Shown here in pieces: positions 40,243 through 46,592 of a stretch of 46,592 nucleotides of DNA (positions are counted from its first letter, which is position 1; every line of letters begins with the position of its first letter). Made by a program: the position numbers and the translations under genes. The notes under the pieces are model-generated. The model was not told where the DNA came from. It worked only from the letters and a program-made list of their open reading frames with translations, and did no database searches. Origin of the DNA: Glycomyces salinus (GTDB lineage: Bacteria > Actinomycetota > Actinomycetes > Mycobacteriales > Micromonosporaceae); assembly GCF_016428645.1 (NCBI RefSeq), contig NZ_JAELXW010000048.1:1-46592 (forward strand), in the 5' to 3' direction.

Positions 40243-42421
40243 GCTGCGCTGGTTCGACCTCACGCCGCCGCGGGACATCGACCTCGCGGACGTGACCACA
40301 CTCCTCCGCCCGCTCGCCCATCGCCCGAAAGTCGGCTGGACGTATTCGACTCCGCTCGTGGTCTTCGAACTTTGGGGTGAGAACGGCCGAGTCGGCTGGC
40401 GGCTTGGGGTAGACGCCCGCATCGTCGGGCAGATAGCCGAAGCTTTCCACGCCCACCTGCCGCGTCTGGGTATGGCGGCCTCGACCTCGCATCGGCAGTC
40501 ACTGCACCTCGCGGCGGACGTTCGGCTTTCCACCTTGGCGGCGACGCTCAGATCAGATACCGCGGGAGCGATCGGCACGCAGCTCGGTGAGGTGCTTTCT
40601 CATCTCAGTAAGGGTGAGGCCGCTTCTCTGCAATGGGTGCTCGGCCCCGCACAACCCTCCGAGCGTCCACCTTCGCCGTTGAGTCTGGCTGAAGCGATGG
40701 GTTTTCGGGCGCCGTCCGTTGGCGACTCGCGGGAATCGCGTTCATGGCAACTCAAGGCCGCTGAGGCGCTGTTCGCCGTGCAAGGTCGGATCGGGGCAAG
40801 TGCGGAGAGTCCGCAGCGGGCACGCGGGATTATCCAGAGGATCGGGAGCGCCGTGAAGCTGGCGAACAGCCAGCACGCCGCGCTGATGATGAGCCGTGCG
40901 AGCGAAGCGCGAGCCCGGCGGATCAACAAGCCAACCGGGTCAGCGCTGCGCTGGTCCTGCCTGCTCAATGCCGATGAGTTGGCCGCACTGCTGGGCTGGC
41001 CTGTTCAGGACACGCCTTCAGAGTCGCTGCCGGTTACCGGTGGGCACATCAACGAGGTCCCGGCGAAGCTGCTGGTGGACGAGCGTGAGGCTGCGACGTC
41101 GAAGCAGAGGGTGCTCGGTGAGAGCCTGCACCCAGTCCAGCGCGGCCGACTGGTGACGGTGCCGCCCGGAACGAGCTTGCATCACCTGCACCTCATCGGG
41201 CCGACAGGTTCAGGTAAGTCCACACTCCTGTGTGGGCTTTCGCTTGCGGATATCGCAGCAGGGCGCTCGGTCCTTGTTGTGGATCCGCGCGGCGATCTGG
41301 TGCGAGACATCCTCGCTCGGATTCCTGCTAAGAGCCGTAAAGACGTGGTGGTGATCGACCCAGCGAGCGAGCGCAGTGTGGGCATCAACGTGCTCGGCGG
41401 AGACCGAGGACAGGCCGAGCGGCGAGCGGACCAGATCGTGCACCTACTCTCAGAAATGCACGGGACGAATTTCGGGCCGCGCACCACTGACGTGGCGCTA
41501 CATGCACTTATCGCCGCGAGCCGTCTCAAGGACGGGACTATCTGCGATGTCCCCATGCTGCTCACGAATCCAAGCTTCAGGCGGCGGGTATTGAGGGAGG
41601 TCGGCGACCCGCTCACCCTCGCACCGTTCTTCGCCTGGTTCGACGGCCTTTCTGAGGGCGAACGCGCTCAGGTCATCGCGCCGCTGCTGAACAAGCTTCG
41701 AGCCCTGACCAGCCGCGAGACCACCCGCCGAATGCTCGGCCAGGCCACACCGAAGTTCGACCTCGAGGAGCTGTTCACCAAGCGGCGGATCGTGCTGGTG
41801 AACCTCAACCGCGGGCTCCTCGGAGCGCCAGCGGCAAACTTGCTGGGCGCGCTGCTGCTGAGTCAGGTGTGGTCGGCGGCCCAGCGCCGCGCGGCAGTTC
41901 CGGACGAGAAGCGCCATCCCGTGATGATGGTCGTCGACGAGTTCCAGGATTACCTACGCCTCTCCGGCGGCCTCGACTTCGGCGAAGCCTTGGCGCAGTC
42001 CCGGGGCCTTGGCGTCGGGTGGACGCTGGCACATCAACACCTCGGCCAACTCAACGCGAACCAGCGGGCCGCAGTCCTCGCCAATGCCCGCTCTCGGGTG
42101 GTCTTTCGACCAGCGACGGACGATGCCAAACCGCTAGCTTCCAGCCTCGGTGGTGACCTCACCGGCGACGATCTCCTGCGACTGCGCGCGTTCCAGGCCT
42201 GCGCGCAACTTCTCCTCGATCGTCGTCCAACCATGCCGTTCTCCGTACAGACTCAGCCGCTGCCGCCGTGGACCAGCGACCCGAACGAGCTGCGCCGAGA
42301 GAGCGAGCGCCGTTACGGCGTCGACGGTGCCGAGCTGGACAAAGCGCAACTCGCCCGCTGGGAAGGCGGTGACCTGCCGCCTGTCGGTCCCATCGGGACG
42401 AAGCCAAGGAGGTCGGCATGA
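40235..42421 (+). CDS. VirD4/TraG-type conjugation ATPase
   Basis: A 728-aa protein. Walker A LIGPTGSGKSTLL (about 322-331) is followed by VLVVDPRGDLVRDIL and VVVIDPAS, and Walker B is HPVMMVVDEFQDYL (about 560-573). The motifs LAHQHLGQLNA and NARSRVVFRPATDDA match type IV coupling proteins of the VirD4/TraD/TcpA class. The first about 300 residues lack obvious membrane helices, so it may rely on the small membrane proteins upstream for anchoring. It would pump DNA during conjugal transfer. It is coupled to the relaxation gene by ATGA. Confidence 0.88.
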   Translation: MRELRWFDLTPPRDIDLADVTTLLRPLAHRPKVGWTYSTPLVVFELWGENGRVGWRLGVDARIVGQIAEAFHAHLPRLGMAASTSHRQSLHLAADVRLSTLAATLRSDTAGAIGTQLGEVLSHLSKGEAASLQWVLGPAQPSERPPSPLSLAEAMGFRAPSVGDSRESRSWQLKAAEALFAVQGRIGASAESPQRARGIIQRIGSAVKLANSQHAALMMSRASEARARRINKPTGSALRWSCLLNADELAALLGWPVQDTPSESLPVTGGHINEVPAKLLVDEREAATSKQRVLGESLHPVQRGRLVTVPPGTSLHHLHLIGPTGSGKSTLLCGLSLADIAAGRSVLVVDPRGDLVRDILARIPAKSRKDVVVIDPASERSVGINVLGGDRGQAERRADQIVHLLSEMHGTNFGPRTTDVALHALIAASRLKDGTICDVPMLLTNPSFRRRVLREVGDPLTLAPFFAWFDGLSEGERAQVIAPLLNKLRALTSRETTRRMLGQATPKFDLEELFTKRRIVLVNLNRGLLGAPAANLLGALLLSQVWSAAQRRAAVPDEKRHPVMMVVDEFQDYLRLSGGLDFGEALAQSRGLGVGWTLAHQHLGQLNANQRAAVLANARSRVVFRPATDDAKPLASSLGGDLTGDDLLRLRAFQACAQLLLDRRPTMPFSVQTQPLPPWTSDPNELRRESERRYGVDGAELDKAQLARWEGGDLPPVGPIGTKPRRSA

Positions 42422-43368
42422 GCGGCTGGCCTACCAACAGGGGTGAAACTGAGGCTGCCGGTCGGCCTACCGATCGAGCTGAGCAAGGGTCAACCCCGAC
42501 GTGCGAAATCAGCTCGCAGGACGCAACGACTCTTGAGCCGTCTGGTGAGCACTCACCGACGACTCGCCCCGCGCGCGGCCGTGTAGAACGACTGCGACAG
42601 AAACTCAGCGAGCGGGACTTCGCGGTTCTGCGCTCCCTCCATAAGCTGCGCCTCCTGACCGGTGTCCAACTCGCTCGGCTTCACGTCGCGGACGGTTCGA
42701 CCGCTACCAGAGCGCGACGGGCACGGGCGTTGCTTCAGCGCCTGAGTGAGCTGAAGGTCGTGGTGCGTCTCGGCCGAAGAGTCGGCGGCGTACGGGCTGG
42801 CTCAGCCGGATTCGTCTACGGGCTCTCCGGCTACGGGCAAGCCGTCCTCGAGGTCGACGGCCCGACTGGCAAGCGACGACGGCGGGTGTGGGAGACCAGC
42901 CCGCCGCACCAGCGGCATGTCCTGGCGGTGGCCGAGCTATACGTGCAGGTGGTCGAGGCGAGTCGAGGTGGTGACGTTGAACTACTCGCCTTCGATGCCG
43001 AACCGGCCTGCTGGCGTCGGTTCGCTGGTATCAGCGGGCAGACAGTCACACTCAAACCCGATGCGTATATCCGCCTTGGCGTGCGCGCCGTCGAACTGGT
43101 GGCGTTCGTCGAGGTGGACATGGGCACCGAGAGCGCGCCGACCATCGCCAAGAAATGCCACACCTACATTTCATACTGGCGCAGCGGCATCGAGCAGCAG
43201 GCGCACGACGTCTTTCCAGCGGTGCTGTGGTTGGTCGAGGCCACGCGTCGTGCCGAACAGCTCGCGGACGTGATTCGTCACCTGCCGCACGATGCTCAAG
43301 CGCTGTTTCGGGTGGCGCTGCTCGGCGACGCTATACAACTCCTCTCTACCGAGGAGGGCGAGCGATGA
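42418..43368 (+). CDS. Replication-relaxation family protein
   Basis: A 316-aa protein. An N-terminal winged helix (LRQKLSERDFAVLRSLHKLRLLTGVQLARLHV...RARRARALLQRL) is followed by a nuclease-like domain with HVLAVAELYVQV, LKPDAYIRLG and AFVEVDMGTES, then KKCHTYISYW. This matches the 'replication-relaxation' family, relaxase-linked proteins of actinobacterial and Gram-positive plasmids. The HxxxxxE and E.D.GTE residues resemble a PD-(D/E)XK-type site. It starts within the VirD4-like stop (ATGA) and should nick or process element DNA. Confidence 0.87.
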   Translation: MSGWPTNRGETEAAGRPTDRAEQGSTPTCEISSQDATTLEPSGEHSPTTRPARGRVERLRQKLSERDFAVLRSLHKLRLLTGVQLARLHVADGSTATRARRARALLQRLSELKVVVRLGRRVGGVRAGSAGFVYGLSGYGQAVLEVDGPTGKRRRRVWETSPPHQRHVLAVAELYVQVVEASRGGDVELLAFDAEPACWRRFAGISGQTVTLKPDAYIRLGVRAVELVAFVEVDMGTESAPTIAKKCHTYISYWRSGIEQQAHDVFPAVLWLVEATRRAEQLADVIRHLPHDAQALFRVALLGDAIQLLSTEEGER

Positions 43369-44414
43369 GCACCCGACGCGATCGCTTGCCGCTCGGGCAG
43401 ATTCTCCAAGGCGACGCCCGCGAGCGTCTGTCTGAGCTGCCGGACTCAAGTGTGGACTGCGTCATCACCAGCCCGCCGTACTTCGCCCTGCGCGACTACG
43501 GCCATCCCGGGCAGCTCGGCCTGGAGAGCGACGTGGACGGTTGGGTGCGCGCACTCGTGGGCATCTGCCGCCAGCTCGCCCGCGTTCTCAAGCCGGGTGG
43601 CGCCCTGTGGTTGAACGTCGGTGACGGCTACAGCAACCACATCAGGCAAGGCGTACCGCCGAAAGGGCTCCTACTCGGGCCGCAGCGGCTAGCGCTGGCC
43701 TTGAATGAGGACGGGTGGATCATGCGCAACCAGATCATCTGGGCCAAGACCAACCCCATACCTTCGAGCGTGGCCGACCGCTTCAGCTGCGGCCACGAGG
43801 TGCTGTTCCTCCTAGTACGCTCACGGCGCTACTTCTTCGACCTTGACGCCGTCCGAGTCCCACCACGCTCCATGGCCGGCCGGAGAACCGACGTAGAGGG
43901 GTATCGCTACCTGCCAGACGACGCTTTGCCGGAAGGTGGCGGCGTCGACGACAACCGCGGGCTCAACCGCATGAAGGGCTCGGGCAAGGTGGCACACCCC
44001 CTAGGGAAGAACCCGACCGACGTCTGGCAGCTGTCTACTGCGGCTTATCGGGGTGAACATTTCGCCACCTTCCCACTGGGGCTGGTCGAGACACCGCTAC
44101 TCGCCACCTGCCCCGAGAAGGCGTGCGCGGAATGCGGCACACCGTGGGTACGGGAAAAGGTAGACCGCAGCCAGCACCCGCCGCGACTCGGCCAGCTGCG
44201 CCCAGCCTGCACCTGCGACGCCGGGACGGTGCCGGGCGTTGTCCTCGATCCGTTTATGAGCTCGGGCACGGTAGCACTGGCAGCTGAGATGCACGGGCGG
44301 GACTGGATCGGCTGCGAGTTGAACCCGGTGTATGTGGCGCTGGCTCGAAGCCGCCTGGCCGAGTGGCGAGCGGAGCACCGCCCATCGAGCGCGAGGGAGA
44401 GCCGGAGCCCATGA
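43365..44414 (+). CDS. Beta-class DNA methyltransferase (N4C or N6A)
   Basis: A 349-aa protein from ATG 43365, overlapping the previous stop as ATGA. The catalytic motif IV TSPPYF is at residues 35-40 near the start, and the AdoMet motif I LDPFMSSGT comes late at about 293-301, the order of beta-class methyltransferases. TSPPY is typical of N4-cytosine enzymes but also occurs in some N6-adenine enzymes. A Cys cluster (CPEKACAECGTPW and CTCDAG, about 245-285) may bind zinc. No restriction partner is adjacent, so it is probably a solitary enzyme that marks element DNA. Confidence 0.9.
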   Translation: MSTRRDRLPLGQILQGDARERLSELPDSSVDCVITSPPYFALRDYGHPGQLGLESDVDGWVRALVGICRQLARVLKPGGALWLNVGDGYSNHIRQGVPPKGLLLGPQRLALALNEDGWIMRNQIIWAKTNPIPSSVADRFSCGHEVLFLLVRSRRYFFDLDAVRVPPRSMAGRRTDVEGYRYLPDDALPEGGGVDDNRGLNRMKGSGKVAHPLGKNPTDVWQLSTAAYRGEHFATFPLGLVETPLLATCPEKACAECGTPWVREKVDRSQHPPRLGQLRPACTCDAGTVPGVVLDPFMSSGTVALAAEMHGRDWIGCELNPVYVALARSRLAEWRAEHRPSSARESRSP

Positions 44415-44524
44415 ACTACGGCCGGGCTCGCCGGTGGACTGCGGCTGACGATCGTCATCTCATACGGAGATGGCCAGCCGCACCACACCGAGGAGGGGCG
44501 TTATGGAGCCCAAGAATTCGGGCG
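44411..44524 (+). CDS. Possible small protein after the methyltransferase
   Basis: A 37-codon frame (MNYGRARRWTAADDRHLIRRW) begins at ATG 44411, overlapping the methyltransferase stop as ATGA. Its end overlaps the next gene by 22 bases. The Arg/Trp-rich start recalls Myb/SANT-like small DNA-binding peptides. The coupling is its main support. Confidence 0.4.
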
Positions 44525-44814
44525 TAAAGACGCTAGGTATCAAGTTGCCGGACGAGCTGCACGCGCAGTTCACCCTGGTGGCGCAGTTGGACGGCCTGTC
44601 CCTGGCCGATGCGCTCAGGAGGGCGGTCGAGGAGTACGTGGCCCGCAAGCGCGAGGAGGGCGACTTCGCCAACCGTGCCGCTGCCGCACTCGAAGAGATC
44701 GAGCGCGAAGCGGCGGCTCGACGCGACGCCATCCAAGCGCTGTTCGGCAGCGACGCTCAAGCGGACGCTAAGACGGCGAAGGCGACGCCTCGTCGCAAGA
44801 GCAACCAGAGCTGA
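44503..44814 (+). CDS. Ribbon-helix-helix DNA-binding protein
   Basis: A 103-aa protein from ATG 44503 with a GAGGAGGG site. Its N-terminus, VKTLGIKLPDELHAQFTLVAQLDGLSLADALRRAVEEYV, is a ribbon-helix-helix (CopG/Arc-like) fold, followed by a charged helical tail. Such proteins repress plasmid operons or bind oriT as relaxosome accessories. It closes the transfer operon. Confidence 0.8.
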   Translation: MEPKNSGVKTLGIKLPDELHAQFTLVAQLDGLSLADALRRAVEEYVARKREEGDFANRAAAALEEIEREAAARRDAIQALFGSDAQADAKTAKATPRRKSNQS

Positions 44815-44846
44815 ACGTCGAAGACGACTGGCTCGGTTGCCTCACG

Positions 44847-44881
44847 GGGTGAAGAGCAGGCTTTACTGCCGCTCTTCACCC
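44847..44881. terminator. Strong terminator closing the transfer operon
   Basis: GGGTGAAGAGC (44847-44857) and GCTCTTCACCC (44871-44881) form a perfect 11-bp stem with a 13-base loop. It follows the ribbon-helix-helix stop and lies before the stop of the convergent DUF4234-like gene, so it may serve both strands. Confidence 0.8.
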
Positions 44882-44919
44882 TCATTCCCATTTGACCGTT
44901 CTGGCCCGTCTCGAAGCTG

Positions 44920-45330
44920 TCACCTGGCGAGGGTGACGAGGCTACCTTCGGTCGGGTTGTCATAGTGGTCCCAGATCCGATTGAGTTCCATCTGATAGTA
45001 GAGAGTGTGAAGTCCGAACAAGAAGATCAGGATGAACCCGATCCAAGGGTTACAGCTCGAGTTGAGTCCTGCCGCATCTTGCATTCGGGCAATGCGTTTG
45101 CCTGTGTTGTAGATGGAGACAAACGGCGGGACGATGATGAGCGGCCCGAACAGGACCGCCATGAGCGAGACGACCGGATCGACTTCGATGCGTTTGTCGA
45201 AATCGCGCGCCTCACGGTTGATTTTGTACCAGAAGACGAAGGAGTAGATGCCGAGCGTAATCAGCGGCCACACCAGCCAGATCAGCACGACGTTGCGTCT
45301 CTTGCCTGCAGAACCCGTCATACATGGCAT
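44920..45330 (-). CDS. DUF4234-like membrane protein
   Basis: A 136-aa protein from ATG 45330, with AGG six bases upstream; ATG 45321 is also in frame. The N-terminal RRNVVLIWLVWPLITLGIYSFVFWYKINREARDFD matches the DUF4234 family pattern, and it has three or four membrane helices (SLMAVLFGPLIIVPPFV, WIGFILIFLFGLHTLYYQMELNRIWDHY). Function unknown. The ATG overlaps the stop of a short upstream frame as TGATG. Confidence 0.8.
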   Translation of the reverse strand: MPCMTGSAGKRRNVVLIWLVWPLITLGIYSFVFWYKINREARDFDKRIEVDPVVSLMAVLFGPLIIVPPFVSIYNTGKRIARMQDAAGLNSSCNPWIGFILIFLFGLHTLYYQMELNRIWDHYDNPTEGSLVTLAR

Positions 45331-45419
45331 CAAACCTGTCCGATGAGCGAGACGAACTGATTCTCAGCAATCCGACTTGCGGAGAGCAGATCTCCATGTA
45401 GAATGCCCGCTCGATTCAT
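45330..45419 (-). CDS. Short upstream frame coupled to the DUF4234 gene
   Basis: A 29-codon frame (MNRAGILHGDLLSASRIAEN...) ends in TGA 45332-45330, overlapping the DUF4234 ATG as TGATG. It could be a leader peptide or the end of a lost gene; the frame stays open further upstream to 45638 without a good start. The rest of the gap to 45619 is A+T-rich and shows no other gene. Confidence 0.3.
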   Translation of the reverse strand: MNRAGILHGDLLSASRIAENQFVSLIGQV

Positions 45420-45619
45420 CCCAAACTCAGTAACTCTAACAGGCTCGCCAAATGCTGAAAATTCCGCAGCTCCCAGAGGTTGAAAAAGCTGAAATAATAA
45501 ATATATGGGAATGCATTTATATAAGACGTGATCGGATTGGCGGGGACGTTTTCCCAGGTGTACCCTGCCTGCGCTGAGACGCGCGTGGGCGCGTCCGCAC
45601 GGACGAAAGGAGGAACGGC

Positions 45620-46570
45620 ATGCGGAAAGACGATTCAACGGAATACACGGCCGAGGATCAAGGAATGGATCTTGATCTCACTAAACCCGCAGAGAGCACC
45701 AGCATTCGGTACGCCAGGACCGCTCGCTACGAGGGCAAGCGCGAGCAGCTGATCGGGCGCCTCAACGACCCCTCAAGCGGGCTGGGCTCGATGCTCCGCG
45801 AGTTGCAGGGCAAGGAACAGGAGACGAGTGACCGCCTGCGACGTGTCGTGATCTATCTGCGGGTAAGCACCGAAGAGCAAGCCCGTGTCGGGGGCGAGTT
45901 GGAAGGCTACTCGATCCCGGCCCAGCGCGAAGCCTGCCTCATCAAGGTGCGCCAGCTCGGCGGCATCCTGGTCGAGGAGTACGTGGACGCGGGCGAATCA
46001 GCCAAGTCCGCCAACCGCCCTGAGCTGCAAAAGATGCTGCGCGAGTTGAAATCTCGCAAGATCGACTACGTGGTCGTGCACAAGATCGACCGGCTCGCGC
46101 GCAACCGAGCTGATGACGTCGAGATCAACGCCGCCATCGCCCGGGCGGGCGCCAAGCTCATCTCGGTCTCCGAACCGGTCGACGAGACACCCGCCGGGCG
46201 CCTGCTCTACAACATGATGGCTGACGTGGCCCAATACCACTCGGACAACCTGGCCGTCGAAGTCCTCAAGGGCATGACCACCAAGGCGAAAGCTGGTGGC
46301 ACGCCGTACCGGGCACCGATCGGCTACCTCAACCACCGCGAGCTCAAGGACGGCGCGGACATCCGCACGGTCATCATCGACCCCGAACGCGCATCGCTGG
46401 TGAAGTGGGCGTTCGAGCAGTACGCCCTCGGCGACTGGGCAATCCGCCAACTGGTCGACGCGCTCAACGCCCGAGGGCTGCAGACCCGCGCGACGCGGAA
46501 GTGGACGGCCAAGCCGATGAGCATCAACGGCGTCCACAAGATGCTGCGCAATGAATCGCCCCGGCTGTGA
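45620..46570 (+). CDS. Large serine recombinase, C-terminally truncated
   Basis: A 316-aa reading with a perfect AAAGGAGG ribosome site. An unusual 75-residue N-terminal extension precedes the resolvase domain, with catalytic Ser83 in IYLRVSTEEQ and VVHKIDRLARN. The recombinase domain runs through GGTPYRAPIGYLNHRELKDG to SINGVHKMLRN, then ends abruptly as ESPRL-stop. Other members continue with a YY.G motif, zinc ribbon and coiled coil, and none of this is found in any frame to the window end. It is probably a broken integrase, distinct in sequence from the one at 25116. Confidence 0.85.
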   Translation: MRKDDSTEYTAEDQGMDLDLTKPAESTSIRYARTARYEGKREQLIGRLNDPSSGLGSMLRELQGKEQETSDRLRRVVIYLRVSTEEQARVGGELEGYSIPAQREACLIKVRQLGGILVEEYVDAGESAKSANRPELQKMLRELKSRKIDYVVVHKIDRLARNRADDVEINAAIARAGAKLISVSEPVDETPAGRLLYNMMADVAQYHSDNLAVEVLKGMTTKAKAGGTPYRAPIGYLNHRELKDGADIRTVIIDPERASLVKWAFEQYALGDWAIRQLVDALNARGLQTRATRKWTAKPMSINGVHKMLRNESPRL

Positions 46571-46592
46571 TAGAGGGTTGATTACGTGGTGA

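Overview
The window is high-GC actinobacterial DNA: long GC3-biased reading frames, frequent GTG starts, strong AGGAGG-type ribosome sites and many 4-base ATGA/GTGA gene overlaps. The left part carries ordinary actinomycete housekeeping genes; I cannot fix the genus from sequence alone.

Region 1 (1-11,355) looks like chromosome backbone. It holds the tail of a probable methionyl-tRNA synthetase, a TatD nuclease, a CopC/CopD membrane protein, a DsbA-like thiol protein, a four-gene ECF metal transporter (CbiM, PDGLE subunit, CbiQ, CbiO) behind a perfect Nur-type TTGCAA-N5-TTGCAA box, a Bcp peroxiredoxin, a lone winged-helix regulator, a DUF6928-like protein, and a TetR gene divergent from DUF1304 and CurA-type oxidoreductase genes across a 41-bp palindromic operator.

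Region 2 (about 11,450-17,165) is accessory and built like a row of cassettes. A GNAT acetyltransferase, an AbiEii-type toxin with its HTH antitoxin, an AAA-DUF234 ATPase, and a pair of unknown and HAD proteins are separated by same-strand copies of one imperfect repeat. Each full copy has a hairpin followed by a micro-ORF beginning VHLATAYLNPSP or a variant.

Region 3 (17,166-30,731) mixes defence-like and mobile genes. It holds a nuclease-NACHT protein, an XRE/CYTH operon, an unknown protein with a hairpin leader, a glycine-rich-domain-like protein, an aminoglycoside-phosphotransferase-fold kinase, and a large serine recombinase with a frameshifted tail. A Ser/Thr kinase, RusA-like and small-protein operon follows, then a membrane protein with a lysozyme-like motif. 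Several of these genes are visibly richer in A+T than the backbone.

Region 4 (31,009-34,570) holds a three-gene operon encoding two relatives of the 21,682 protein and a zinc-ribbon membrane protein. It is divergent from an XRE-TPR regulator, followed by a NUDIX hydrolase and a flavoprotein remnant.

Region 5 (34,568-46,592) begins with a second NACHT protein that has transmembrane segments and a small upstream partner. A compact plasmid-like transfer operon (38,404-44,814) follows: small coiled-coil and membrane proteins, a VirD4/TraG-type ATPase, a replication-relaxation protein, a beta-class DNA methyltransferase and a ribbon-helix-helix protein, closed by a strong terminator. The window ends in a second, C-terminally truncated serine recombinase. 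Together regions 2-5 look like one or more integrated conjugative or mobilisable elements that carry defence genes.
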